Shown piece after piece: positions 9,787-18,384 of a stretch of 64,000 nt of DNA (its first letter is position 1; the number at the start of each line of letters is the position of its first letter). Both the position numbers and the translations under genes were made by a program. This stretch comes from Alteromonas sp. M12 (GTDB lineage: Bacteria > Pseudomonadota > Gammaproteobacteria > Enterobacterales > Alteromonadaceae). The notes beneath the pieces were generated by a model that worked only from the letters and a program-made list of their open reading frames with translations, was not told the DNA's origin and searched no databases. The DNA lies in the NCBI RefSeq assembly GCF_037478005.1, contig NZ_CP144164.1:1364001-1428000 (forward strand), read 5' to 3'.

Positions 9787-11040
9787 CTATCTGATTACTT
9801 GTCCGATGAAAGACGGCTTACTTAGCACTAACTGCACTGTTGAAATGGTGCGTTCTAAAAATCCTCCTTCACAATAACTAAAATAATAACGCCACATTCG
9901 CATAAACCTTTCGTCATATCCTTCTTTAGCGAGCACTTCACGTTTGTCTAAGAAGCGCTGATGCCAGTGATTGATGGTTTTTGCATAATCTAGTCCGATA
10001 TCATGTGAATCGCGGATCATCATGTCGCTGTATAGTTTTAAGTGCCGGTTTAGCTCATATTGAGAAGGTAGAAATCCTCCCGGAAATATATGTTTTTGAA
10101 TAAAGTCCACGTCTTTACTGTAACTTTCGTAACGACGATCATCTATGGTGATGGATTGCAGCAGCATCAAACCATCTTTTTTTAGTAGTGAAGAACACTT
10201 TTCAAAGAAATTAGGCAAGTACTCTTTGCCCACCGCTTCAATCATCTCTATGGAAACCAGTTTATCGTACTGACCTGTTAACACTCGGTAGTCTTGCTTT
10301 AGCAAAGTGATACGACTTGTCAGATTTTCCTTAGCTACCCATTGTTGCGCATAATCAAATTGTTCATCAGAAATAGTTGTTGTAGTGACTTTGCAACCGT
10401 AATGTTTAGCTGCAAATATGGCCAAACCACCCCAGCCCGTACCGATTTCCAAAAGGTGATCATTTTCATTGAGTTGCAATTTGTCACAAATCGCTTTGAG
10501 TTTAAGTTGTTGGGCTTGTTCCAAGCTAATATCTTGGGTTGGATAAATAGCCGCGGAATACATCATACTGTTATCTAAAAACTGGGTATAAAGCCTATTC
10601 CCTAAATCATAATGTGCTGAGATATTCTTTTTGGCTTGATGTTTAGAGTTTTTATTTTTTAAATGACTAATCTGACGAAGTGGAGTGGCTATCCATCTCA
10701 TTTTTGCTTCCCAAGCATCCAGCATAGGCAAATTGCGCGCGAAGATTCGAATCACATCGGTCAAATTTGGCGTTTCCCACAAATTATCCGTGTAGGTTTC
10801 ACCCGAAGCGACGCTACCTCCAAATAGTAATTTTTTGTATGCTTTTAAGTCGAGAAAGTTAATTTCGGCGTGAAGATCTGAATTTGCATCGCCAAACCTG
10901 TCAACTAAGACTCCGTGTTCTTTTATGGTCATCATACCTTCAGGTATCTGACTGAAAATTTTGAGCAAAATATTTCTGCAAATTCGATCTGTGGTGGATA
11001 ACGTTTCAGTCTGAGTCAGGGTGTTTTCACTATTTAACAT
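9787..11040 (-). CDS. cfa: cyclopropane-fatty-acyl-phospholipid synthase family methyltransferase
   Basis: Family members transfer a methylene or methyl group from S-adenosylmethionine to the double bond of unsaturated phospholipid acyl chains. The SAM site LEIGTGWGGLAIFAA is clear, with KQDYRVLTGQYDKLVSIEMI and the C-terminal MWRYYFSYCEGGF typical of the family. I start at the ATG at 11040 (417 residues), overlapping the end of the DUF1365 gene; upstream in-frame codons lie inside that gene. In Rhodobacter a Cfa-like enzyme of the RpoE/ChrR response methylates vaccenoyl chains on the way to furan fatty acids, so a methylase product is as likely here as a cyclopropane. Confidence 0.9.
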   Translation of the reverse strand: MLNSENTLTQTETLSTTDRICRNILLKIFSQIPEGMMTIKEHGVLVDRFGDANSDLHAEINFLDLKAYKKLLFGGSVASGETYTDNLWETPNLTDVIRIFARNLPMLDAWEAKMRWIATPLRQISHLKNKNSKHQAKKNISAHYDLGNRLYTQFLDNSMMYSAAIYPTQDISLEQAQQLKLKAICDKLQLNENDHLLEIGTGWGGLAIFAAKHYGCKVTTTTISDEQFDYAQQWVAKENLTSRITLLKQDYRVLTGQYDKLVSIEMIEAVGKEYLPNFFEKCSSLLKKDGLMLLQSITIDDRRYESYSKDVDFIQKHIFPGGFLPSQYELNRHLKLYSDMMIRDSHDIGLDYAKTINHWHQRFLDKREVLAKEGYDERFMRMWRYYFSYCEGGFLERTISTVQLVLSKPSFIGQVIR

Positions 11041-11773
11041 CTGCTTTTTTTTCCTTATTGCCAGGATGACCATAAAAAGGCACACCTTTAACAAACAATT
11101 TCAATGCTTGCCAATAAATACCGACAACGGTTTTTATTGTCATACTTGGGATATTTAGTATTACGCGTAAAAGGTGTTTTGAGTTCAATGGTTCACGAAC
11201 AAGATTGAGATTTGCTTGAAAGTGCTTCTGCTCTTTAAAGCAGCTAAGTGACAATGTGAGTCTTTTGCTAGGTTGCTTAACGTTCCATTTATACTGCATA
11301 TCTAAGGGATTAAATGGAGAAACATGAAATTCTTTATCACAGTCTTGTTGGACCGCTAAATCAACCAAATAGTGATGTCTTTCGTTCCAAGGTGTATTGC
11401 TCACCTCAGCAAGTAGATGACTAAATGTGCCATCTGGTTGTTGTAAATAATAAAAATTGACTGGGCTAAAATACAAGCCAAACATACGCAGTTGGCCTAA
11501 CAAAAATACCTTTCCAGACAGTGGCTTTTGCGCTAATTCAGACATACGTTGTATCACCGATGACTTTAAATCATCTTGTGGATTACCTAAAAAATCTGAA
11601 CGCTTAAACCTAACCACTGAAAAACGATTGGTAGAAAAGCCTTTTACGTTTTCGCAAAGCTCGTCTATTTCATCTAGGTTGAGCCAAAACATAAATATTT
11701 TATAGTTAAAGGCATGCTTTTTCGGAAGGTGTCGCGCATGAAAAACGTTGCCAATATATAGCGCACTGTCCAT
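11030..11773 (-). CDS. DUF1365 family protein
   Basis: A 247-residue protein of the DUF1365 family, recognised from the N-terminal LYIGNVFHARHLPKKHAFNY, FGLYFSPVNFYYL and VSPFNPLDMQYKW. No enzymatic activity is assigned. The family is repeatedly found beside Cfa-like methyltransferases and the flavin oxidoreductase seen next door, so it is probably part of a fatty-acid modification pathway. It overlaps the upstream flavoprotein gene by one base and the cfa gene by 11 bases. Confidence 0.88.
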   Translation of the reverse strand: MDSALYIGNVFHARHLPKKHAFNYKIFMFWLNLDEIDELCENVKGFSTNRFSVVRFKRSDFLGNPQDDLKSSVIQRMSELAQKPLSGKVFLLGQLRMFGLYFSPVNFYYLQQPDGTFSHLLAEVSNTPWNERHHYLVDLAVQQDCDKEFHVSPFNPLDMQYKWNVKQPSKRLTLSLSCFKEQKHFQANLNLVREPLNSKHLLRVILNIPSMTIKTVVGIYWQALKLFVKGVPFYGHPGNKEKKADVK

Positions 11774-13062
11774 TAGAGTTCAGCCCCAAATCGACTACAC
11801 ACATCTAAAGCACTGCGCACACCGTCTTCATGAAAGCCGTTGTACCAATACGCACCGCAAAAATGCATGCCCGCCACGCCACAAATCTCAGTTCTTCGGG
11901 ATTGTGCCTTGGCGCTTTGCAAACTAAATTGAGGATGATGGTATTCGAACTGTTTTAAAATTTTATCAGGGGCGATATGCTCACTATTATTCAGTGTCAC
12001 GCAAAAAGTATGTTCCGACTCTAGGCGTTGTAAAATATTCATGTTGTAAGTGAGTGATGTTGGTTCTTGTTCCTCGTTAGGACCACCTTTGAGTAAATAA
12101 TTCCAACTCGCCCAAGCCAATCTGCGCTTCGGCAATACAGAGGTATCAGTGTGCAATACCACTTCATTGGGACTGTAGGGCATAGCCGATAAAATATCTT
12201 GTTGTGCAATAGAAGGGTTTTTAATCATTTTTAGCGCCTGATCACTATGACAGGCAAATATCACTTCATCGAATTCAAAGTTGCTGTTACTTAGATCCCC
12301 ATCGACTGCCGCCAATGTAATACGATATTTGCCATCTACATATTCCACTTGACTAATAGGACTGTTCAATAGAATTTTGTCCCTGAAACCTTCTGTTAAT
12401 GGATTTATATATTCTCTGGAGCCACCAATGATGGTGTACCATTGTGGTCTGTCAGTGATATTTAATAACCCATGGTTATTGAAAAATTGTAAAAAGAACG
12501 CGAGCTGAAAGCCTTTAATATCTTGCAACGTTGCTGACCAAATCGCAGCGCACATAGGTAAAATATAGTTGTGATTAAAATCTTCGCTAAATTTATGTTG
12601 AATTAAAAACTCGCCCAGAGTGATATCGCCAATTTGTTCGGGCGTTTGTTCACTAAAAAGTTGTTTACATAATTTATTGAAGCGCAATATGTCGCGGACA
12701 ATTCGGTGAAATTTAGGACGAAGAATATTTCTTCGTTGGGCGAATAGACTATTAATTGTATTGCCGTTGTATTCTAAGTTTTCACTCAGGTTTTTCACAC
12801 TGAAACTCATTTCTGTGGGTTGACCTGCCACCCCGATTTTTGCAAGTAGCTTAATAAAGTTAGGATAAGTCCAATCGTTGTAGACTATAAACCCAGTGTC
12901 TATGGCGTAACTTTTTCCGGCTACATCAACATCTACAGTGGCGGTGTGGCCGCCAATGTAGTTATTGGCTTCGAACACGGTAATGTCGAACTTTTCATGG
13001 AGTAAATGGCCACATGTTATGCCAGAAATGCCGCTTCCAATAATCGCGATTCGCTTTTTCAT
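11773..13062 (-). CDS. FAD/NAD(P)-binding oxidoreductase, amine-oxidase-like (COG2907 type)
   Basis: A 429-residue flavoprotein. The dinucleotide-binding motif IAIIGSGISGITCGHLL is at the N terminus, and IDTGFIVYNDWTYPNFIKLL and FCGAYWYNGFHEDGVRSALD are characteristic of this family. Relatives accompany Cfa-like enzymes and are proposed to act on acyl chains as desaturases or oxidases; the substrate here is not known. It overlaps the SDR gene by four bases upstream. Confidence 0.88.
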   Translation of the reverse strand: MKKRIAIIGSGISGITCGHLLHEKFDITVFEANNYIGGHTATVDVDVAGKSYAIDTGFIVYNDWTYPNFIKLLAKIGVAGQPTEMSFSVKNLSENLEYNGNTINSLFAQRRNILRPKFHRIVRDILRFNKLCKQLFSEQTPEQIGDITLGEFLIQHKFSEDFNHNYILPMCAAIWSATLQDIKGFQLAFFLQFFNNHGLLNITDRPQWYTIIGGSREYINPLTEGFRDKILLNSPISQVEYVDGKYRITLAAVDGDLSNSNFEFDEVIFACHSDQALKMIKNPSIAQQDILSAMPYSPNEVVLHTDTSVLPKRRLAWASWNYLLKGGPNEEQEPTSLTYNMNILQRLESEHTFCVTLNNSEHIAPDKILKQFEYHHPQFSLQSAKAQSRRTEICGVAGMHFCGAYWYNGFHEDGVRSALDVCSRFGAEL

Positions 13063-13787
13063 TCAGTATCCTGAGTATTCTTCATTTTGCTGCTTATTTT
13101 AAATTTCGCCCATGCAGGAAAAAGATTTAAAAAACGTAATATAAAACTTAATTTTTTGGGGAAATAAATGCTTGAATGGCGCTGTTCAATTCCCACTAAT
13201 AAGGCATCAGCAGCCTCATTGACGCTAATTTTCATTGGCATTTCGAAATCATTTTTATCCGTTAATGGTGTTTCTACAAAGCCTGGAGAAGCGCTCTGAA
13301 TGAGGATGTTTTTGGGCGCTAGGTCAACTTGCATACTCTTACTGAAGTAGTGTAAGGCTGCTTTACTGGCACCATATGCTTGACTGCGAGTGAAGGGCAG
13401 CAATCTCGCTAAACTATCCACAATCACTATTTGCTGTGGTGGACTGCTCGCTTTGATTAGTGAAGCAGTGCAATTTACGACACCCATGAAATTGACGTCA
13501 AACACCCGTTTAAACAATGTCACTTCAAAGCAATCTATATCGACATATTCGCACACACCTGCGTTTAGCACCGCGATATCTGGATGCACGTTTTGCAAAG
13601 CGTCAGCAACTTGCTGTTGATTCGCTATATCGAATTTGAGTGTCGATATATTGTCGTATTTCGCCAGCGCTTCTAACGCGTCTTGATTTCGTCCGCAAGC
13701 AATTACCTTGTAATTTTTTTGTGCACACAAAAGCGTGAGCGCTTTACCAATGCCAGATGTTGCGCCTGTGATTAAAATTGTTTTCAT
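13059..13787 (-). CDS. short-chain dehydrogenase/reductase
   Basis: A 242-residue classical SDR. The nucleotide motif TGATSGIGKAL is at the N terminus, NAGVC follows at about residue 76, and the catalytic Ser and Tyr-x3-Lys appear as VDSLARLLPF and YGASKAAL. The substrate is unknown. It overlaps both neighbours by four bases, so it is translationally coupled within the ECF-controlled operon and presumably contributes a redox step to the same lipid pathway. Confidence 0.88.
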   Translation of the reverse strand: MKTILITGATSGIGKALTLLCAQKNYKVIACGRNQDALEALAKYDNISTLKFDIANQQQVADALQNVHPDIAVLNAGVCEYVDIDCFEVTLFKRVFDVNFMGVVNCTASLIKASSPPQQIVIVDSLARLLPFTRSQAYGASKAALHYFSKSMQVDLAPKNILIQSASPGFVETPLTDKNDFEMPMKISVNEAADALLVGIEQRHSSIYFPKKLSFILRFLNLFPAWAKFKISSKMKNTQDTE

Positions 13788-14206
13788 GAGACTAACCTTC
13801 GTTTAAGTGCCCTGATAATATGTTTTAGCAGCGGGACTTGCTCATAAATCATCTCTCCCAAGTCGTAATAATCTCGGTGGAATACAATCTTATCGTTAGC
13901 GCTTTTTAAGTGACTAATACCGTCAACTTCAAATTCTTTCCCCGAATTTAGCTGGGGGTGCACTATTCTCATTTTCCAGGTTACGAAAATATCACCCTCA
14001 ACCTCAGTGATATGTTGAATCAAACAGTCACATTTTGATGTGTTAGTAAGTAAATTTTCAAAGTAATCTTTTATACATTTAAGCCCTTGATGTTGGCTAA
14101 GCGGGTCTATCAAAGTTGCTTCGGGAGCATATACATCGCCCAAGTGAGCAATTGATTGCAACGACAAGTTTCGGTAAAAATTTTCGAATTTTTTCAATAC
14201 ACTCAT
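13784..14206 (-). CDS. nuclear transport factor 2-like (SnoaL-type) protein
   Basis: A 140-residue protein of the NTF2/SnoaL alpha+beta cone fold, recognised from LGDVYAPEATLIDPLSQHQG and DKIVFHRDYYDLGEMIYEQ. Such folds serve as small isomerases, cyclases or binding proteins; no specific role can be read. I start at the ATG at 14206 rather than the TTG two codons upstream. It is the first gene of the seven-gene operon and lies directly behind the ECF-type promoter at 14237-14265. Confidence 0.8.
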   Translation of the reverse strand: MSVLKKFENFYRNLSLQSIAHLGDVYAPEATLIDPLSQHQGLKCIKDYFENLLTNTSKCDCLIQHITEVEGDIFVTWKMRIVHPQLNSGKEFEVDGISHLKSANDKIVFHRDYYDLGEMIYEQVPLLKHIIRALKRRLVS

Positions 14207-14236
14207 GATCAATACTTTCTGTTAGCTCATAGTTAG

Positions 14237-14265
14237 GTTTACTCGACCCAGTTTCATTGGGATCA
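14237..14265 (-). promoter_or_regulatory. ECF11-type (RpoE/ChrR) promoter of the fatty-acid operon
   Basis: On the minus strand TGATCC (14265-14260) is followed after exactly 18 bases by TAAAC (14241-14237), and the first gene begins about 31 bases further. The Rhodobacter RpoE/ChrR consensus is TGATC(C)-N18-TAAGA-like. A matching site occurs before the sigma gene itself. Confidence 0.7.
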
Positions 14266-14269
14266 TATT

Positions 14270-14310
14270 TAGACTAAAAATAGTCTAGTTTGTGGTGAAC
14301 TTCGGTGAAC
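14270..14310. promoter_or_regulatory. palindrome and 10-bp-phased direct repeat upstream of the ECF promoter
   Basis: TAGACTA and TAGTCTA form a perfect palindrome around AAAA (14270-14287), just upstream of the -35 element of the minus-strand operon promoter. Next to it GGTGAAC occurs twice (14294-14300 and 14304-14310), exactly one helical turn apart. Both lie between the divergent operon and the Lon-N-like gene and look like binding sites for an additional regulator, which is not encoded in the window. Confidence 0.4.
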
Positions 14311-14388
14311 GATGAAATTTCAGATTATTTGGATCTAATTTGCTTTGCCTAGCGTAGATGTTAGTGATGAATAATTAGGAACAGCAAA

Positions 14389-14970
14389 TTGGCTTCTGAA
14401 ACCTTTACTTCTCCATTGTTTCCATTGTCTGCACATATATTGCCAGGTGGCGTAATGTCATTACGTATTTTTGAACCCAGATATATTCGAATGGTAAAAG
14501 AGGCTTGTGCTGAACAATCTGGCTTCGTTATTAGTATGCTCAATTCAATGGGTGACAAAACATCAAACCAACATATGTATCCAATTGGGACTTATGTCAC
14601 AGTTGAAGACTTTGATTTATTGGAAGATGGCTTGCTGGGTATCACTGTCAAGGGCCATTCTTGTGTATGTATAGAATCAGTTGAGACGGCAAAGGACGAT
14701 CTCAGAATCGGACAGTGCCGCTGGCAAGAAAACTGGACATCTTCGGCAGTTGAAACTCGAAATATCGATGTAGATTTAAAATTAAAAGAAATTTTCGATA
14801 AATACCCAGAAGTTCAAGCGCTTTACCCTAACCCCAAATTCGACGATCCGGTTTGGGTGGTTTATCGCTGGTTAGAACTTCTCCCTGTCGATGCAGATCA
14901 GAAACAAACCTTTTTACAGCAGAAAGATTGTCTAGCAGCCTTGGAATTTTTATCACAACTGGTAAAGTGA
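14389..14970 (+). CDS. Lon protease N-terminal-domain-like (substrate-binding) protein
   Basis: A 193-residue protein that matches only the N-terminal substrate-recognition domain of Lon: LFPLSAHILPGGVMSLRIFE then RYIRMVKEA, with no AAA or protease domain. Such stand-alone proteins are common but of unknown function. The start is a TTG at 14389 with AGGA eight bases upstream. Its stop codon forms part of the TGATCC element of the rpoE promoter, so it adjoins the ECF sigma gene and is divergent from the fatty-acid operon. Confidence 0.85.
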   Translation: MASETFTSPLFPLSAHILPGGVMSLRIFEPRYIRMVKEACAEQSGFVISMLNSMGDKTSNQHMYPIGTYVTVEDFDLLEDGLLGITVKGHSCVCIESVETAKDDLRIGQCRWQENWTSSAVETRNIDVDLKLKEIFDKYPEVQALYPNPKFDDPVWVVYRWLELLPVDADQKQTFLQQKDCLAALEFLSQLVK

Positions 14971-14996
14971 TCCTTATCTATTTGAATGCGTATAAA
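14968..14996 (+). promoter_or_regulatory. ECF11-type autoregulatory promoter of rpoE-chrR
   Basis: TGATCC (14968-14973) is followed after 19 bases by TAAA (14993-14996). The predicted start of transcription lies shortly before the sigma gene ATG at 15027. The element overlaps the stop of the preceding gene. It resembles the operon promoter at 14237-14265, which supports autoregulation by the encoded sigma factor. Confidence 0.6.
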
Positions 14997-15026
14997 TTGA
15001 AATAATTTGATTTCAGGAAAGTACGC

Positions 15027-15641
15027 ATGCTGGTCGGAATTCCATTGCAGTCGAAAAATGCAAATATACCCACACCTAAAGAATGTGCTAAAGAAATGTC
15101 TGAGCACTTGGTTACAGTGGCTGAAATGCGCTGTAAGCGTTCGTTCGCTGAAGTATTTAATTACTTCGCACCTAGGCTCAGATCTTATTGCTTGAAACAA
15201 ACAGGAAACGAAGCGCTGGCGATGGAGTTAGTGCAAGACACTATGTCTAATGTTTGGCAAAAAGCGCATTTATTCAATGCTGAAAAAGGTTCCCCTTCGA
15301 CATGGATTTTTACTATAGCTAGAAATCTACGATTTGACATGTTGCGCAAACAACAAAACCGCAAGGAAGACATCTGTTCAGACGACTTGTGGCCAGTGTT
15401 GTGCGAGCATACAGCGGATGTCAACGAGGTTTCGCTGGAACAGCAAATGACCATGCAACAAATAAATACCATGTTCGAATCTCTTCCAGAAAAGCAGAAA
15501 GTGGTTATTGAAGCCATTTATATTGAGGGCAAATCTCAACAAGAGGTTGCTTCACAGCTAGATATTCCTTTGGGGACTGTGAAGTCTCGTACAAGGTTGG
15601 CGTTACAACGATTGAAAGAGTTGATTAAAGACGATGATTAA
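15027..15641 (+). CDS. rpoE: ECF-family RNA polymerase sigma factor, RpoE/ChrR type (ECF11)
   Basis: A 204-residue extracytoplasmic-function sigma factor. Region 2 is NEALAMELVQDTMSNVWQKA followed by GSPSTWIFTIARNLRFDMLR. Region 4 is FESLPEKQKVVIEAIYIEGK, with the helix-turn-helix QQEVASQLDIPLGTVKSRTR. The ATG at 15027 has AGGAA seven bases upstream; an alternative start at 15096 is possible. The overlapping chrR-like gene identifies it as the singlet-oxygen-type sigma factor known from Rhodobacter. It probably drives the divergent seven-gene operon and its own synthesis. Confidence 0.92.
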   Translation: MLVGIPLQSKNANIPTPKECAKEMSEHLVTVAEMRCKRSFAEVFNYFAPRLRSYCLKQTGNEALAMELVQDTMSNVWQKAHLFNAEKGSPSTWIFTIARNLRFDMLRKQQNRKEDICSDDLWPVLCEHTADVNEVSLEQQMTMQQINTMFESLPEKQKVVIEAIYIEGKSQQEVASQLDIPLGTVKSRTRLALQRLKELIKDDD

Positions 15642-16305
15642 TTTCCACCCAACTCAGCAGCAGTTGAGCGATTTTGCTCAAGGCTTAAGTGCTCCAGCGT
15701 TGTCGCTGGTGATTTCCGCCCATGCTGACATGTGCCCACAATGTAAAAGGCAAATTTCTCAGTTAGAAAGTGCATCTGCGAAAATACTTGTTGAGCAACC
15801 TATTGACAGAATGGCTGAACAACCCACTGATTTTGCATCTATGTTAGCTGAAATTACCTGTTTACCCGCTGCTGAGGGGCCGAGCAATATCTCTCAATCC
15901 CATCAGATAGAATTAGATGGTCGCAAATTTACTGTCCCCAGAGCTTTGAAACGCTATGTTGAAAAGACCGGTAATTGGTCACATCTATTGGGAAACCTTT
16001 GGCAAGCTCCCGTTGATTTAGGTCCCATAGGTAAAGCTAATTTTATTTTTATGCAAAAACAGGGGCGGGTGCCGGAACACACTCACAGAGGAACAGAACT
16101 GACCTTGGTGATTGATGGTGAGTTTAGTGACGGTATTTCACATTATGATACGGGTGACTTTATTCTGATGAATAGCGAAAATACTCACGCGCCATATTCT
16201 GAAGCCAGTGAAGGCTGTTTGGTGTTTACCATTGTTGATGCGCCCTTGCACTTCACATCTGGTATCGCACGTTTGCTTAATCCCTTTAGTCACTTGTTTT
16301 TCTAG
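15634..16305 (+). CDS. chrR: ChrR-like zinc-binding anti-sigma factor with cupin domain
   Basis: ChrR binds and inhibits its sigma factor until singlet oxygen or organic peroxides trigger release. The 223-residue protein has an N-terminal anti-sigma domain with the zinc motif HADMCPQC (His-x3-Cys-x2-Cys) and a C-terminal cupin domain with VPEHTHRGTELTLVIDGEF and a later ENTHAPYSE, giving the expected metal histidines. It overlaps the sigma gene by eight bases, consistent with coupled stoichiometric synthesis. Confidence 0.92.
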   Translation: MINFHPTQQQLSDFAQGLSAPALSLVISAHADMCPQCKRQISQLESASAKILVEQPIDRMAEQPTDFASMLAEITCLPAAEGPSNISQSHQIELDGRKFTVPRALKRYVEKTGNWSHLLGNLWQAPVDLGPIGKANFIFMQKQGRVPEHTHRGTELTLVIDGEFSDGISHYDTGDFILMNSENTHAPYSEASEGCLVFTIVDAPLHFTSGIARLLNPFSHLFF

Positions 16306-16325
16306 GTATAATCCTAACAATCCAT

Positions 16326-16364
16326 AAAAAAAACGCGCTGGCAATTATTGTCAGCGCGTTTTTT
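16326..16364. terminator. bidirectional terminator between chrR and bamD
   Basis: ACGCGCTG (16333-16340) and CAGCGCGT (16352-16359) form an 8-bp GC-rich stem flanked by A residues on the left and T residues on the right. It can stop transcription from both convergent genes. Confidence 0.88.
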
Positions 16365-16400
16365 AATGATTTAAATTAATTAGTACGTTAGATTTATCTG

Positions 16401-17168
16401 TTAGCTAACGTAGCGACTGTCTGGATAATTGAGTCTCAAGGTTTTTAACGCATTATTTTTTAATTCTTCAAGTTCCAGTTGGTCATAACATTCAACCATT
16501 ATCTCTAATGCATTTTGAATTTCACTAGAATCAGGGAAGTATTCAAGCACGTATCTGCCACGATTTGCAGCAGCAACATAAGCTTCTCTGCGCATATAAA
16601 AACGTGCAACGGCGATTTCATACTTGGCTAAACGATTTTTAATAAACACCATGCGCTTTTTAGCATCAGCAGCGTATTTACTATCGGGAAATTTATTAAT
16701 TAAACGGCGAAAATCAGAAAATGCTTCTCGTGAACGGCTCGGGTCTCGATCTGAGCGATCAATGCCAACCAGTTCTTGGAAAAGGTTTTTATCAGCATCT
16801 AAATTAGTTAAACCACGCATATATAGTGCATAATCCACATCTGAGTGATTAGGATTGAGTCGCACAAATCTATCAATAGTGGCAATAGCTTCATCTGTTT
16901 TACCTACTTTATAATAAGAGTAAATCAGATCTAATTGCACTTGGTGTGAATGTGGTCCAAAAGGGAAACGAGAATCAAGTGTACTTAATATTTCCGTCGC
17001 AACGTTGAAATTACCTTGCGACATACTTTCTTTTGCTTGATCATACAGCGCACTTTCGCTTCTGTTCCCAATTAAAATATCTTCATCATCAGGTGAAGAA
17101 GAACAGCCATACATAGTGGCAACAGAAAGCAGAATGATTAGTTTGTAGAATGAATTTTTAAATGTCAT
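16401..17168 (-). CDS. bamD: outer-membrane protein assembly factor BamD
   Basis: BamD is the essential lipoprotein of the BAM complex that folds outer-membrane beta-barrels. The 255-residue protein has a lipoprotein signal (ATMYGC followed by SSS). TPR repeats follow, including LYDQAKESMSQGNFNVATEI, PFGPHSHQVQLDLIYSYYKV and YVAAANRGRYVLEYFPDS. Length and repeat pattern are typical. It is divergent from rluD, the usual gammaproteobacterial arrangement. Confidence 0.94.
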   Translation of the reverse strand: MTFKNSFYKLIILLSVATMYGCSSSPDDEDILIGNRSESALYDQAKESMSQGNFNVATEILSTLDSRFPFGPHSHQVQLDLIYSYYKVGKTDEAIATIDRFVRLNPNHSDVDYALYMRGLTNLDADKNLFQELVGIDRSDRDPSRSREAFSDFRRLINKFPDSKYAADAKKRMVFIKNRLAKYEIAVARFYMRREAYVAAANRGRYVLEYFPDSSEIQNALEIMVECYDQLELEELKNNALKTLRLNYPDSRYVS

Positions 17169-17400
17169 GTTACTCTTATTCTATACAGGGATTTAGCAGG
17201 CGTTAAAAAATCCGCTAAACTTTGTTTTCAGTAATCCATCGATCCGAGGCATTCTACCCTAGGGATCCATGGGATGCACGTTTTGTTATAAATCACCTAA
17301 TCGTGATATCTGGCGTTTGCATTTGTACCCGCATAATGTGAATTATATTGCCAGTTGCGGGAAATTATATTTTTATAGATCTTTAAGGACACAATTTTAC

Positions 17401-18384
17401 ATGCCCAGCGATCCTCAAGCGATAAAACTCTCTACAGATGTACCAGAAACATTAATTGGTAAACGGTTAGATCAAGCTTTAGCCGAATTGTTCCCTGATT
17501 ATTCACGATCTCGCTTAAAAGAATGGATTTTAGCCGGAAGTGTCAGTCTAAATGGGACTGTGTGCGATAAACCAAGAGAAAAAGTATTTGGTGGTGAGCA
17601 AGTATCCATAGACGCCACGTTGCAGGTGCAAGAAAATCATGTGGCGCAAGATATCGAATTAAATATAGTGTATGAAGACGAACATATATTAGTGATTAAC
17701 AAACCAACGGATCTTGTTGTTCATCCTGGAGCCGGAAATGCAGACGGCACAATATTAAACGCTCTGCTTAGCCACGCACCAGAGGTCGCTAGTGTTCCAA
17801 GAGCTGGTATTGTTCATCGCCTCGACAAAGATACAACAGGCCTTATGGTCGTTGCCAAAACAGTTCCTGCCCAGACTCATTTGGTTGAACAACTTCAAGC
17901 TCGCGAAATTAGTCGAGAATATGAAGCTGTGGTCTATGGCACTATGGTCGCTGGTGGTATCGTTGATGCTCCGATTGGGCGACATCCGACTAAACGTACC
18001 AGTATGGCTGTCCGTGAAACCGGTAAACCAGCGGTCACTCATTATCGTATTAAACAGAAATATCGCGCCCATACGCACCTAAGACTAAAATTAGAAACCG
18101 GCCGTACCCACCAAATTCGCGTCCATATGTCCCATTTGCGATATCCGTTAGTTGGAGATGTGTTATATGGCGGCAGACCACGTTTACCTAAAGCCTGTTC
18201 TGAAGATATGATTAACATGTTAAGAGGATTTAAACGCCAAGCATTGCACGCTATTCAATTGGAACTATCTCATCCTACAACAGGGGAGTGGATGAGTTGG
18301 CAGGCTCCTTTACCAGATGACATGGTGGAACTACTATCTGTTCTCAAAGAAGATACCAAGGAACATGGATTTGCCGATGACTGA
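17401..18384 (+). CDS. rluD: 23S rRNA pseudouridine(1911/1915/1917) synthase
   Basis: RluD makes three pseudouridines in helix 69 of 23S rRNA. From the ATG at 17401 the protein has 327 residues. It has an N-terminal S4 domain (GKRLDQALAELFPDYSRSRL) and the catalytic motif HRLDKDTTGLMVVAK with the active aspartate; LETGRTHQIRVHMSHLRYPL is the conserved C-terminal block. The frame is open back to 17269 but that extension has no family character. pgeF overlaps its end. Confidence 0.95.
   Translation: MPSDPQAIKLSTDVPETLIGKRLDQALAELFPDYSRSRLKEWILAGSVSLNGTVCDKPREKVFGGEQVSIDATLQVQENHVAQDIELNIVYEDEHILVINKPTDLVVHPGAGNADGTILNALLSHAPEVASVPRAGIVHRLDKDTTGLMVVAKTVPAQTHLVEQLQAREISREYEAVVYGTMVAGGIVDAPIGRHPTKRTSMAVRETGKPAVTHYRIKQKYRAHTHLRLKLETGRTHQIRVHMSHLRYPLVGDVLYGGRPRLPKACSEDMINMLRGFKRQALHAIQLELSHPTTGEWMSWQAPLPDDMVELLSVLKEDTKEHGFADD

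Noticed and set aside
17269..17400. N-terminal extension of rluD
   Set aside because: The extra residues match no RluD feature and the S4 domain starts after the ATG at 17401.
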